This document shows, in pieces, positions 27,397 to 36,284 of a DNA stretch of 51,362 nt. The DNA lies in assembly GCA_031551255.1 (NCBI GenBank), contig JAVBNW010000114.1:1-51362 (forward strand). The letters run 5' to 3'. This DNA is from JAVBNW01 sp031551255. Lineage in GTDB: Bacteria > Bacillota > Clostridia > Christensenellales > UBA1750. Both the position numbers and the translations under genes were made by a program. Within the stretch, counting starts at the first letter, position 1, and each line of letters opens with the position of its first letter. Below the pieces are notes generated by a model. It was not told the DNA's origin. It ran no database searches and worked only from the letters and a program-made list of their open reading frames with translations.

Positions 27397-29106
27397 TTAA
27401 AACGGCTTAGACGGCAGGGCGGAGAGGTAGGGCAGGTATAGGATGACCGCGGTGCCGCGCCTAAGCTCGCTCTCCACGCGCACGCCGTACTCCGGCCCCA
27501 ATAGGAGCTTGATCTTTCGATTGATGTTGGCAAGGCCGATGGAGCGGTTCTCGCGAGCATCGTCGTCATCTTCCATGCCCTTGAGGCGGCGGTTGAGGGC
27601 GTCCACGTCGTTAGGGGCCATGCCCACCCCGTTGTCGATCACCCTGAGGGTATAGCTGCGCTCATCCACAAACCCGCCGCGAATCACGAGCTCGCCCTGG
27701 CCGCGCTTGCTCTCCAGGCCGTGGTAGATGGCGTTTTCCACGACGGGCTGCAGCATCATCTTAACCATGTAGCTATTAAGCAGCGTATCGGGGATATCCA
27801 CCTCCACCGAAAACTTGCCGTCCATGCGCTGGTTCATAATATCCAGGTACTTGCGGGTGATGTCGAGCTCCTCCTCCACGGGCACGTAGGGGTCGCCCTT
27901 GATGGAATAGCGAAACAGCGCCGCCATGGAGGCCGCCATGTTGGCCAGCCCCTGCGCCCCTTGCGCCTGGGCCATGGCCCGCATGCCCGCCAGGGTGTTG
28001 TAGAGGAAGTGCGGGTTGATCTGGCTCTGCAGGGCCTTGAGCTGCAGGCGGTTAACCTCCAGCTCGCTCTGCAGCAGCCGGCGCTGCCCTTCGATATTCT
28101 GCCGGTTGACGGCCTGCACGCGGTCGAGCATGTGGTTGATATGCCCGGCAATGGCCCCCAGTTCGTTCTTCACCGTGATGGCGAGGCGCTGGTCGCCCGG
28201 GTCGGTGGCGATGTCGTTGAGCTGGCGCTGCATGGCGCGAGCCGGGCCGGTGATGTCGTGGTGAATCAACGCGCTCAGCGAAAAGATTACCACCGCGACG
28301 CCGATCATGGCCGCATAGGCAAAGAGCCTATAATCGCGGTTTTGCTGCTCGGTTTGATCCCCATAGTAATCCACCCTAAGCTGCCAGCCCGCAGGCTCGA
28401 TCGCGGTGCGCAGCGTATGGGAGGAGGGGTGGGCCTGCGCCGGATCATCCCCCCATAAAAGAGTTCCGTCGGCGTCGAGCAGGCTTAAGGAAGCCTCCTG
28501 CGTGCGGGCGGCGTCCATCACTTCGAAAAAGGGCTTAAGATCGCACAAAAGAAGCAGCGTGCCGATGTGCCGGCCGGATACCTCGCCCGAGGCCGTGGAA
28601 TATACCGGCAGCACATACGCCAGGCGCCGGGTGGAGCCCTGTAGATCTTTTTCCTCGAAGAATACAAAAGCCCCCCGCCGATCGTCCAGCTCTCCCTCGC
28701 CCACTTTGATAAAGACTTCCCGCCTGAGCAGGTACGTCAGCAGCGGGCCAAACATGTAGCTGCGGCCGTCATTAAGCTTAAGCGCCATATCCAGGGCGAT
28801 GCGGTTGGTGGTGGTGACGAACTGGTGGGCCGCCTTGGCCGAGCGGTAATCGACGATGCGCTGGGGCAGGCTGCCGCCTGAAGCGATCTTCTGCACGGCC
28901 TCGCTGTAGGCAAAGCCGCGGGCGATTTCGGTGGCCTCGCCGATGGAGGCGTAGATGCCGGCCGCCGCCTGATCCATCAGCGCTCCTGCGTAGGATTCGG
29001 CACGGCTGCGCGAGGCGGCATCCGCCCGCATCAGCATCCACGCGCCTAGAGATAAAATCAGCACTAGGGAGCAAAACTGCAGGATGTAGAGCCTGATGCG
29101 GATCAT
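27397..29106 (-). CDS. YesM-like sensor histidine kinase
   Basis: This 569-residue kinase has two membrane segments (about 7-26 and 283-305), a Cache-like extracellular sensor between them, a HAMP region (about 306-360), the His_kinase domain with SQINPHFLYNTL carrying the phospho-acceptor His, and an ATPase domain (VVENAIYHGLE; VIDNGVGM). The ATG at 29106 is preferred to the longer frame from 29247 because AGGAGGGG lies 5 nt upstream and the upstream part overlaps the regulator gene. It starts 2 bp after the YesN-like regulator stop. Such pairs sense extracellular sugars and switch on LplB-type importers. Confidence 0.92.
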   Translation of the reverse strand: MIRIRLYILQFCSLVLILSLGAWMLMRADAASRSRAESYAGALMDQAAAGIYASIGEATEIARGFAYSEAVQKIASGGSLPQRIVDYRSAKAAHQFVTTTNRIALDMALKLNDGRSYMFGPLLTYLLRREVFIKVGEGELDDRRGAFVFFEEKDLQGSTRRLAYVLPVYSTASGEVSGRHIGTLLLLCDLKPFFEVMDAARTQEASLSLLDADGTLLWGDDPAQAHPSSHTLRTAIEPAGWQLRVDYYGDQTEQQNRDYRLFAYAAMIGVAVVIFSLSALIHHDITGPARAMQRQLNDIATDPGDQRLAITVKNELGAIAGHINHMLDRVQAVNRQNIEGQRRLLQSELEVNRLQLKALQSQINPHFLYNTLAGMRAMAQAQGAQGLANMAASMAALFRYSIKGDPYVPVEEELDITRKYLDIMNQRMDGKFSVEVDIPDTLLNSYMVKMMLQPVVENAIYHGLESKRGQGELVIRGGFVDERSYTLRVIDNGVGMAPNDVDALNRRLKGMEDDDDARENRSIGLANINRKIKLLLGPEYGVRVESELRRGTAVILYLPYLSALPSKPF

Positions 29107-29107
29107 G

Positions 29108-29854
29108 CTACCCCTCCTGTTGGCACTGGGATCGGTATTCCCGGGGAGAGATGCCCTGCGAAGAGGTAAAAACCCTGGTAAAGTAATTGGAATTGCCATA
29201 GCCGATGCGGTCGGCGATGTCATTGATGCGCAAGTTCGTGTGGCCAAGCAAGTAGCAGGCCATGTTGATCTTCACCTCGCGCACATATTGCGAGAAGGTC
29301 TTGCCGGTGGTGAGCTTGAAGAGATAGCCACAGTAATTGGAGTTCATAAAATGCTTTTCGGCCACCTCTTCCAGCGTAAGCTTTTCGTACATATGATCTT
29401 TGACGTACTGCAGAACCAGGGCGAACTGATCGTTGGAAACCTCCTCGCCCTCGGGGATGGCGGGAGGCTTGTCCCTAAGCTCGGTCAGGCATTCCCCAAG
29501 GCGCTCGAGCAGTTCCGACGCGTAGTCCGGCTCCACGGGCTTTAAGCAATAATCAAATACCCCCAGCTGAATGGCCCGGCGGGCGTATTGGAACTCGGAG
29601 TGGCCGGTGATCAGCACGAACAGCAAATCCGGATGGCTCTGGGCAAGGAGGGGAATCAAATCAAGACCCGAAAGATCCGGCATGCGGATATCCAAAAAGG
29701 CCACGTCCGGCCTGCATTCCTTAGCCAGGCTGATGGCGCTCAGCGCATCGGTGGTTTGCCCAACGACCTCAAAGCCGTGCTCCTCCCAAGGAAACGTCTG
29801 CACGATGTCCATCAGCACCCACCGTTCGTTGTCCACCAGCATGGCCCTGTACAT
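29108..29854 (-). CDS. YesN-like AraC-family response regulator
   Basis: This 248-residue regulator has a receiver domain with Asp8-Asn9, phospho-acceptor Asp55 (VAFLDIRMPD) and Lys near 107 (CLKPVEPD), then a linker and an AraC helix-turn-helix domain (TLEEVAEKHFMNSNYCGYLF; INDIADRIGYGNSNYFTRVF). It is co-transcribed with the YesM-like kinase. It probably activates the importer operon at 25927 and perhaps the divergent epimerase gene, by analogy with YesMN systems. Confidence 0.92.
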   Translation of the reverse strand: MYRAMLVDNERWVLMDIVQTFPWEEHGFEVVGQTTDALSAISLAKECRPDVAFLDIRMPDLSGLDLIPLLAQSHPDLLFVLITGHSEFQYARRAIQLGVFDYCLKPVEPDYASELLERLGECLTELRDKPPAIPEGEEVSNDQFALVLQYVKDHMYEKLTLEEVAEKHFMNSNYCGYLFKLTTGKTFSQYVREVKINMACYLLGHTNLRINDIADRIGYGNSNYFTRVFTSSQGISPREYRSQCQQEG

Positions 29855-29997
29855 CGCGATTCCCCCTTGCCGAAAATTAACCCTCCGTAATGCTTATCAT
29901 AACATAACAGCCGGGGCTGTGCGGGGGGAAAGTTATGCCAAAAGGTGTACGAAAACCACAAAAACCTATCCATTTCACAGACCCGGGATTTGCGGGA

Positions 29998-30026
29998 TTG
30001 CAGCCCTGCCCCAACGCGCTTACAAT
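29998..30026 (+). promoter_or_regulatory. Promoter of the epimerase gene
   Basis: TTGCAG (29998-30003) and TACAAT (30021-30026) are 17 bp apart. The start codon lies at 30052, so the leader would be only about 18 nt, just enough for the GGGGGAGGGG ribosome site. This also supports the shorter start for the gene. Confidence 0.65.
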
Positions 30027-30051
30027 GGAGGCAAAAGGGGGAGGGGTTGGA

Positions 30052-31266
30052 ATGCAAAACGCACAGACGATCGCGGCGCTGGAGGCCTGGGCGAGGCAAG
30101 AACTCAAGGACATCCTCAGCGTATACACGGATTACGCCTACGACCCGGAGGGCGGGTTCTACGGGGCCGTACAACGCAGCCTTGCCCCCGTTAAAGACGC
30201 CAATCGGGGGCTGGTGCTGAACGCGCGGCTCTTGTGGAGCTTTGCCAGCGCCTACCGGGTAGCGGGCGGGGAAGAATACCTTGCGATGGCTAGGCACGCG
30301 CTTAAGTACCTGCAAAAGTATTTTATAGATAGGCAATACGGCGGCGCGTATTGGAGCGTCAGCTCCGAAGGCCGCCCGGTGGATGAGACCAAATACCCCT
30401 ACGGCATGTCCTTCATCGTCTACGGCGGGGCGGAGCTTTGCCGGGCCGCCGGAGATAAAGAAGCGCTGGCGCTCGCCAAGGCCATGTATGAAGTGCTGGA
30501 GGAGCACGCGCTGGACAAGGTGAACGGTGGGTATTTCGAGACGTATACCAGGGATTGGAAGCGCCGCAACGACAGCTTCAACATCAAGGATACAAGCCTT
30601 GGCTCCAAAGCGCTCAACACCCACCTGCACATGATCGAGAGCTACACAAACCTGATGCGGGTGGATGACGATCCGGCGGTTCGGCAAAAGGTAGGCGGAC
30701 TGATCGACATCATGACTACTAAGTTGCTCGATACCGAATATTTCCACTATAAGCCCTATATGACGGACAATTGGGGCACCACGGATTCGCTGTTCTCCTT
30801 CGGCCACGACATCGAAGGCGCGTGGCTGCTAACCGAGGCGGTGGAAGCGTATGGAGACGAAGAGCTCATCGAAAAGTGCAAGCCCATCGCCATCCGCATC
30901 GCGGCGTCTTGCGAAAACGGCCTGGATCCGGCGACCGGCGGCATGTTCGCCGAAGGCGATAAGGACGGGCTGGTGGATGCGCACATGAACTGGTGGGTGC
31001 AGTCCGAAGCGGTGGTGGGGTTCTTCAACGCCTACCAGCTCACCGGCGAGAAGCGCTATTTAGATTTGACCATGCAGGTCGTAAGCTACATCAAAGACCG
31101 CGTGGTGGACCGGGAAGGCGGGGTATACAGAGAGTGGCTGTCCCGCAGCGACTTGCCCGCCCACGACCCTGCCAACGAGCTTAGGGTGAACCCGTGGAAG
31201 ACGCCCTATCACAACGGGCGCATGTGCATGGAGCTAATCGAGCGCATCGAAAAGATGAAGGCCTGA
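30052..31266 (+). CDS. Cellobiose/mannobiose 2-epimerase (AGE family)
   Basis: This 404-residue enzyme has an (alpha/alpha)6 barrel. Motifs typical of cellobiose 2-epimerases are clear: LNARLLWSFASAYR, ALNTHLHMIESYTNLMRV, SFGHDIEGAWLL (catalytic His region), WWVQSEAVVGFFNAYQLTGE and WKTPYHNGRMCMELI. Such enzymes convert the reducing-end glucose of beta-1,4-disaccharides to mannose, or the reverse, in the cytoplasm. The start at 30052 fits the normal family length; an in-frame start at 29935 would lie upstream of the promoter. The neighbouring YesMN pair and sugar importer suggest it processes the imported disaccharide. Confidence 0.9.
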   Translation: MQNAQTIAALEAWARQELKDILSVYTDYAYDPEGGFYGAVQRSLAPVKDANRGLVLNARLLWSFASAYRVAGGEEYLAMARHALKYLQKYFIDRQYGGAYWSVSSEGRPVDETKYPYGMSFIVYGGAELCRAAGDKEALALAKAMYEVLEEHALDKVNGGYFETYTRDWKRRNDSFNIKDTSLGSKALNTHLHMIESYTNLMRVDDDPAVRQKVGGLIDIMTTKLLDTEYFHYKPYMTDNWGTTDSLFSFGHDIEGAWLLTEAVEAYGDEELIEKCKPIAIRIAASCENGLDPATGGMFAEGDKDGLVDAHMNWWVQSEAVVGFFNAYQLTGEKRYLDLTMQVVSYIKDRVVDREGGVYREWLSRSDLPAHDPANELRVNPWKTPYHNGRMCMELIERIEKMKA

Positions 31267-31448
31267 GGGGATAAACGGAATTGGGTCGTCAAGAAAGCCT
31301 TGGTGACCTGCGTGACTCGGGAGGTTTGGAGCGCCCGGCCCCGAGTCGGCCCCGTGGGCCGAACAGATGAGGGCGAGGGCCAGAGAACAAGGGAGCGATG
31401 CGAGCGTAGCGCACAAGGCGACCATTGCGAACCGAGGGGATGCGGGCG

Positions 31449-31480
31449 GCTAAAATCGCCTCGTGACAGATGGTTTTAGC
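31449..31480. repeat. Hairpin in a gene-free stretch after the epimerase
   Basis: GCTAAAATC...GATGGTTTTAGC forms a stem of about 10 bp with a G-U pair. The stretch 31267-31655 contains no supported gene. It also holds a GCCGT-AAA-ACGGC stem and a 20 bp near-palindrome at 31616-31635 (GACATGCCCTAGGGCGTGTC), features that resemble insertion-sequence ends. Confidence 0.35.
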
Positions 31481-31655
31481 TACATCGCGTTTTTGCCGGC
31501 CGGATGTCGTATGCTTCTTGTCGTGCTGCTTCTGCGAGGGCTCACGGGAGGTAAGCATACCCCCATGCCGTAAAACGGCGTTCTTCCAAATCAAAAAATA
31601 CCGCAGCAGTTTTTTGACATGCCCTAGGGCGTGTCCATAAGAAAGGGTGGCGCTG

Positions 31656-32675
31656 ATGTTTCGGGTGATCGTGGCTGGATGCGGCAGCATCGTCAACAAA
31701 TGGATGGCCAATGCGCTTAAGCGCGAGGATGTTGAAATTGTGGCGCTGGCCGATCCGTTCCCGGAGAACGCCAAGGCCCTCGCGGCCCGCTATGCCCTTT
31801 CCCTCCCCATTTTCGCAGACGTGGAGAAAGCAATCGCCCAAGGAAATGCAAACTTGATGTTCGATACCACGCCGCCTGCGGTTCACGAGGCCGTAGTGGT
31901 GGCCGGGCTGCGGGCGGGGCTTGACGTGTTCGGCGAAAAACCCATGACCGATCAAATGGATTCGGCCCATCGCATGGTGGCGGCCGCCGAGGCGTCGGGC
32001 AAGCGCTACTTTCTGATGCAAAATAGGCGCTACCTTCACGGCATCCGCACCCTCAGACGGCTCATCGAGCAAGGGGCCGTGGGCAAGCCGTACCACGTAT
32101 CGGTGGATATGCTGCTGGGCGCGCACTTCACCGGGTTCCGCAACCAGATGGACCATCCACTGATCGTGGATATGTCCATTCATACCTTTGACGAGGCGCG
32201 GTATCTGCTGAGCGACGCCAAGGCGGTAAGCTGCTATTGCCAGGAGTACAACCCGCCCCATTCGTGGTATAAGGGCGACGGCGGCGCGGACTGCATCTTT
32301 GAGATGAGCGACGGGTCGGTACTGAATTTCAGGGGTTCCTGGGTGAGCAGGAGCGAGAATACGTCGGCGCACGGCAGCTGGAGCGTATCGTGCGGCGAAG
32401 GCGCCGCCTGCTGGGACGGTTACCGCAAGGTGTGGCTCAACGAGGCCCAACCGGTGCCGCCGGGGGCGGGTTACTTCGAAGAGGAGGGCCTGCGCCGGGA
32501 GATTGCGCTTGATACGGCGGGACGCGAGGAGCACGACGGCTGCCTGGACGATATGTTCAGGGCGCTGTTGGCGGGCGAAAGCATGCAGACCGACTGCCGC
32601 AACAACATCCATTCGCTGGCCATGGTACACGCGGCGGTGGAGAGCTCGGCATCGGGAAGAAAAGTGCTCCTATAA
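31656..32675 (+). CDS. Gfo/Idh/MocA-family oxidoreductase
   Basis: This 339-residue NAD(P)-dependent sugar dehydrogenase-like protein has an N-terminal Rossmann fold (MFRVIVAGCGSI), the conserved EKP (FGEKPMTD) and a C-terminal beta-sheet domain with SIHTFDEARYLL, whose His is a likely catalytic residue. The ATG at 31656 is chosen over GTG at 31647 because AAAGGGTGG lies 6 nt before it. It follows the epimerase gene across a 389 bp gap. The family oxidises or epimerises sugars and inositols; the substrate is not readable here. Confidence 0.87.
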   Translation: MFRVIVAGCGSIVNKWMANALKREDVEIVALADPFPENAKALAARYALSLPIFADVEKAIAQGNANLMFDTTPPAVHEAVVVAGLRAGLDVFGEKPMTDQMDSAHRMVAAAEASGKRYFLMQNRRYLHGIRTLRRLIEQGAVGKPYHVSVDMLLGAHFTGFRNQMDHPLIVDMSIHTFDEARYLLSDAKAVSCYCQEYNPPHSWYKGDGGADCIFEMSDGSVLNFRGSWVSRSENTSAHGSWSVSCGEGAACWDGYRKVWLNEAQPVPPGAGYFEEEGLRREIALDTAGREEHDGCLDDMFRALLAGESMQTDCRNNIHSLAMVHAAVESSASGRKVLL

Positions 32676-32732
32676 CCCGATATACACCTAGAAAGTCATC
32701 CATCGAAACTGTCATCATAGCCTGCTTTAGCG

Positions 32733-32789
32733 CACCGTATGCCGGACCCTATGCATAGGGAGTCGGCATACGGTGTGTGTTTTTATTTC
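32733..32789 (+). terminator. Long rho-independent terminator
   Basis: CACCGTATGCCGGACCCT pairs with AGGGAGTCGGCATACGGTG, with one mismatched region and a small loop (ATGCAT), and is followed by TGTGTTTTTATTT. It ends the oxidoreductase transcript before the Phn-type operon. Confidence 0.75.
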
Positions 32790-32840
32790 CGTATAAAGGG
32801 AAGGGGTGTGCTGACGACATCGCCGTTTACTCACTTTTTA

Positions 32841-32868
32841 CCGCGCACATATCGACTTCATATGCGCA
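32841..32868. promoter_or_regulatory. Possible operator upstream of phnD-like gene
   Basis: GCGCACATAT and ATATGCGCAC are imperfect inverted repeats with a short spacer, about 60 bp before the gene. A second repeat, ACACTC...GAGTGT, follows at 32868-32888. I could not place a convincing -35/-10 pair, so the role in regulation is a guess. Confidence 0.3.
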
Positions 32869-32926
32869 CACTCTACAATTTTGAGTGTTAATCGAATATA
32901 AATGTGCAAATTAGGAGGCATCATCG

Positions 32927-33868
32927 ATGAAAAGAAGCAAACTTGTGACCATTGTAGTATTGTTGGCAATCGCCTGTGGGCTGATGGTCGGGTGCTCGGA
33001 AGGCCAAGCAAGCGCCAAGGATATATCGATCGACGCGGCGTCGGACCCAAAGAGCGCGTGGCCCGAAAAGCTTGTGATCGTTCAAATGCCGGACGAAACG
33101 AACCCCGATGCGGGCTCCAAGCACGAGGGCTTTCGAAAGGCCATGGAAGAGTTTGTCGGCATCAAAATTGAAGAGCTCGAAGGTTCGGATTATACGGTGG
33201 GCATCGAGGCGATGAAAAGCGGCAAGCTCGACATCATGCTCGTCACCCCCATGAGCTATTACCAGGCCAAGCGGGTTGCCAACGTCGAGCCCTTGGTCAC
33301 GACAAAGGCGCTGGAAGCGGCGCCGTATAAGACGGTGTTCGTCACCAAATCAGGCAGGGACGATATCAACAGCCTGGAGGATTTAAAGGGCAAGACGTTC
33401 GCGTTTGTCGACCCCGCCTCGTCGTCTGGCTACATGTACCCCAAGGCGCACCTGGTTACGCAGCTGGGCTTGGACGCGGAAAAGCTTGAAACGCCGGGGT
33501 TCTTCTTTGAAACCGTCGCCTATTCCGGAAAGCACGACACGAGCCTCGTGGGCGTTACGATGGGCGACTATGACGCGGCGGCCGTGGCGTACCAAATCAT
33601 TTCGCAAATAGCGGCGGCCGGGATGATCGACGAAAAGGACATTAAGATCATCGGCGAAACCGAGACGATCCCCAACGCGTGCTTCGTAATGCGCAGCGAG
33701 CTTCCACAGGATCTGAAGGATAAAATTAAAGAATTCTACCTCCAGTTCGCCGATGAGGACTACTTCACCGCCTTCTATAAAGACCCTTCGGTTCGGTACA
33801 TCGAGGCCAAGGATTCCGACTACGATGTCGTGAAGCAAATGGTGGAAATCCTCAAAATAGAACAGTAG
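32927..33868 (+). CDS. phnD: Phosphonate-type ABC transporter substrate-binding lipoprotein
   Basis: This 313-residue lipoprotein (GLMVGCSEG lipobox) belongs to the PhnD family: the start of the mature domain (KLVIVQMPDETNPDAGSKHE), SGKLDIMLVTPMSYYQAKRV, and LEDLKGKTFAFVDPASSSGY, which forms part of the oxyanion pocket in phosphonate and phosphite binding proteins. AGGAGG precedes the ATG. It is first in a tight operon with the ATPase and two permeases. Family members bind phosphonates, phosphite or small phosphate esters; which one applies cannot be told. Confidence 0.88.
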   Translation: MKRSKLVTIVVLLAIACGLMVGCSEGQASAKDISIDAASDPKSAWPEKLVIVQMPDETNPDAGSKHEGFRKAMEEFVGIKIEELEGSDYTVGIEAMKSGKLDIMLVTPMSYYQAKRVANVEPLVTTKALEAAPYKTVFVTKSGRDDINSLEDLKGKTFAFVDPASSSGYMYPKAHLVTQLGLDAEKLETPGFFFETVAYSGKHDTSLVGVTMGDYDAAAVAYQIISQIAAAGMIDEKDIKIIGETETIPNACFVMRSELPQDLKDKIKEFYLQFADEDYFTAFYKDPSVRYIEAKDSDYDVVKQMVEILKIEQ

Positions 33869-33880
33869 CGGAGGTTTCAC

Positions 33881-34690
33881 ATGTCTGAAGCCTTGCTCGA
33901 GCTTAAAAACCTTCAAAAAACATACGGCAAGGGCACAAAAGCGTTGCGCGGCGTCGACCTTACGTTTCATAAGGGCGAATTTGTCGTGATCGTAGGCCCT
34001 TCCGGCGCGGGCAAGTCCACGCTAATACGCTGTATCAACAAAATGGTGGAGCCTACCTTAGGAAGCGTCGTATTCAACGGCGAGCCCATCGAAAAGCTCA
34101 CCGGAAAGGCCCTGAGGATGAGGCGCTCCAAGATCGGCATGATCTTTCAGCACTACAACCTCGTGGGCAGGGTAAACGTGATTAAAAATGTGCTCTATGG
34201 AAGGCTGGGCAAGACGCCGTTCTGGAAAAGCCTAATCGGAGCCTACGACCGCAGCGACAAAATAGAGGCATACGCCTTGCTTAAAAAAGTCGGGCTTGAG
34301 GAGCAGATCTACAAGCGTGCGGACGAGCTTTCCGGGGGCCAGATGCAAAGGGTCGGCATATGCCGCGCCCTCATTCAGCAGCCGGATTTGCTTCTGGCGG
34401 ATGAGCCCATCGCTTCGCTCGACCCGAAGTCGGCCGAAATCGTGATGGATCAATTAAAGGAAATCACATCCGAAAGGCAGCTGACATGCCTGGTCAACCT
34501 GCACCAAGTGGATTTCGCAAAGAAGTATGCCACCAGGATCATCGGCGTGAAGGACGGGCTCGTGGTGTTTGACGGAACGCCGGAAGAGCTTGACGACGCG
34601 ACGATCGCCCACATCTATAGGGGCAAGGAGGCGCAGATGCGCCTTAAATCCCAAGAAACCGGCGCGGTAGGTGAAATGGCCTATGTCTGA
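33881..34690 (+). CDS. phnC: Phosphonate-type ABC transporter ATP-binding protein
   Basis: This 269-residue ATPase has Walker A (GPSGAGKST), Q-loop (IFQHYNLVGR), signature (LSGGQMQRVGICRAL), Walker B (LLLADEPIASLDP) and the H-loop His (CLVNLHQVDFAKKY). The order and the HQVDFAKKY sequence are characteristic of PhnC. It begins 12 bp after the binding-protein stop behind GGAGG and overlaps the first permease gene by 8 bp. It powers uptake of the phosphorus compound. Confidence 0.93.
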   Translation: MSEALLELKNLQKTYGKGTKALRGVDLTFHKGEFVVIVGPSGAGKSTLIRCINKMVEPTLGSVVFNGEPIEKLTGKALRMRRSKIGMIFQHYNLVGRVNVIKNVLYGRLGKTPFWKSLIGAYDRSDKIEAYALLKKVGLEEQIYKRADELSGGQMQRVGICRALIQQPDLLLADEPIASLDPKSAEIVMDQLKEITSERQLTCLVNLHQVDFAKKYATRIIGVKDGLVVFDGTPEELDDATIAHIYRGKEAQMRLKSQETGAVGEMAYV

Positions 34691-35480
34691 TTTAATCGAG
34701 CAGGCGCCGCGCCTTGCCAATGGCAGAAGATATAAGCTCTACTTCACCGCATCCGTTGCCGTCCTCGCCGTTGCAGCCATCTTCGTATACCTCGGCGTCA
34801 ACCCGTTATCGGCCGCTACATCCCTGCCGGATTTTATCTCCTTTTTCGTGGGCAATTTTCTTCCGCCGAGCTTTAACAACATCGCAAGCTATATTCCGCT
34901 GGCGGTAGAAACAGTGCTCTTCGCCGTCGTGGCGACCTACATATCCGCCATTCTCGCGTTTGTGTTCGGCATCCTCATTTCGGAAAGCACAAATAGCATC
35001 AAATGGCTTAGGCTGGCGGTGCGGTTCTTCATGTCGTTTTTGCGCAACATACCGGTGCTGGTGTGGGCCGCGCTGCTGGTGTATATCTTCGGCATAGGAA
35101 ACCTCGTGGGCCTCCTAGCGCTCGTGATTGCGACGCTGGGCTTCCTGGCAAGATCCTACGGCGAATCGCTAAACGAAATCGCCGGCTCGAAGCTCGAGGC
35201 GCTCAAGGCGAGCGGCGCTTCCTTCCCGCAGATTCTCTTTCACGGCATCATACCCGAATTTGTGCCTTCGTGGATGAACTGGACGCTTTTTTCCTTCGAA
35301 ATCAACATCCGCGCATCGGCGATCCTGGGCATGGTCGGCGCAGGGGGCATCGGCATCATGATCCAAACCAACATACGGCTCTTTCAATATCGGGAAGCAT
35401 TTTCCCTGATCCTGATTCTGATCGCGATGGTTTTGCTAACGGAGTTCATCACCAACAAAATAAGAAAGCGAATAAGGTAG
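34683..35480 (+). CDS. phnE: Phosphonate-type ABC transporter permease, first subunit
   Basis: This 265-residue permease has about six membrane segments and the PhnE-type coupling loop (GESLNEIAGSKLEALKASGA) followed by IIPEFVPSWMNWTLFSFEIN and ILGMVGAGGIG. The ATG at 34683 overlaps the end of the ATPase gene; the GTG at 34671 lies further inside that gene and is less likely. It pairs with the second permease immediately downstream. Confidence 0.9.
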   Translation: MSDLIEQAPRLANGRRYKLYFTASVAVLAVAAIFVYLGVNPLSAATSLPDFISFFVGNFLPPSFNNIASYIPLAVETVLFAVVATYISAILAFVFGILISESTNSIKWLRLAVRFFMSFLRNIPVLVWAALLVYIFGIGNLVGLLALVIATLGFLARSYGESLNEIAGSKLEALKASGASFPQILFHGIIPEFVPSWMNWTLFSFEINIRASAILGMVGAGGIGIMIQTNIRLFQYREAFSLILILIAMVLLTEFITNKIRKRIR

Positions 35481-35490
35481 AGGACCACAC

Positions 35491-36270
35491 ATGGAAAACA
35501 TACGGATATCGAGGCCTTCCGATACGGCAAAGAAGCTTTCGGCCATCGCGGCGCTGCTTGCCGTATTTTTTTTCAGCAGCATGCAATTGAACTTCGACTT
35601 TGCCAAGTTTGTTAACCGGCTGGGCAACGCCGGCAAAATTCTAGGCAACATGGCGCAGCTGAATCTTGCAAAGCTGCCGGATATCTTGGGCGGCATGCTC
35701 ACGTCGGTCTGCATAGCGCTCGCCGGTTTGGCCCTCGGCCTTATCGTCTCCCTGGTGCTGTCCTTCCTCGCGGCGAGCAACATTGCGCCCAACAAGCCGC
35801 TCGCGTCGGCCATCAAGGGAGGGGTTGCGATCGTGCGCGCCGTTCCCGCCCTTGTGTGGATTTTGATGATCGTGGCGAGCTTAGGCTTTGGAAATACCTC
35901 CGGCGTGGTCGGGCTGGTTTTTCCGACGACGGGGTATCTTACCAAATCTTTCATCGCAAGCATCGAAGAGAGGGGCCTTACCACCATCGAGGCCATGCGA
36001 ACCACCGGCGCGCCGTGGATTCTGATCGTAACCAAGGGGCTTTTGCCCGAGCTCATACGCCCGTTCGCGTCGTGGATAGCCATCAGAGCCGAGGGCAACA
36101 TCGCCGAATCCATCAGCCTTGGCATGGTGGGCATCGGCGGCATCGGCTCGCTGCTGATGAAGGCGATCGGAAAATATGATTACGCGTCGATCAGCACCAT
36201 CATCCTGGTCATCTTTCTATCGATGTTTGCGGTAGAAAACTTGGTGAACCTGACAAAGAAAAAGCTGTAG
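35491..36270 (+). CDS. phnE: Phosphonate-type ABC transporter permease, second subunit
   Basis: This 259-residue permease has the PhnE-type segments AIVRAVPALVWILMI, the coupling loop (ERGLTTIEAMRTTGAPW) and ESISLGMVGIGGIG. It lies 10 bp after the first permease. Two separate permeases suggest a heterodimeric channel, a common variation in Bacillota. Its overall similarity to the first copy is low, so the pair is an old duplication. Confidence 0.9.
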   Translation: MENIRISRPSDTAKKLSAIAALLAVFFFSSMQLNFDFAKFVNRLGNAGKILGNMAQLNLAKLPDILGGMLTSVCIALAGLALGLIVSLVLSFLAASNIAPNKPLASAIKGGVAIVRAVPALVWILMIVASLGFGNTSGVVGLVFPTTGYLTKSFIASIEERGLTTIEAMRTTGAPWILIVTKGLLPELIRPFASWIAIRAEGNIAESISLGMVGIGGIGSLLMKAIGKYDYASISTIILVIFLSMFAVENLVNLTKKKL

Positions 36271-36284
36271 GCGAGGTGAAAGAT

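Noticed and set aside
29812..30807. 331-codon open frame on the minus strand overlapping the epimerase
   Set aside because: It overlaps the epimerase gene and the start of the YesN-like gene; the epimerase motifs are on the other strand.
31289..31774. 161-codon minus-strand frame in the gap after the epimerase
   Set aside because: Part of it looks protein-like, but it has no start site and no family motif, and it runs into the oxidoreductase gene. The region is better explained by repeat or insertion-sequence debris.
31542..32630. 362-codon open frame on the minus strand
   Set aside because: It is antisense to the Gfo/Idh oxidoreductase, which shows the Rossmann and EKP motifs.
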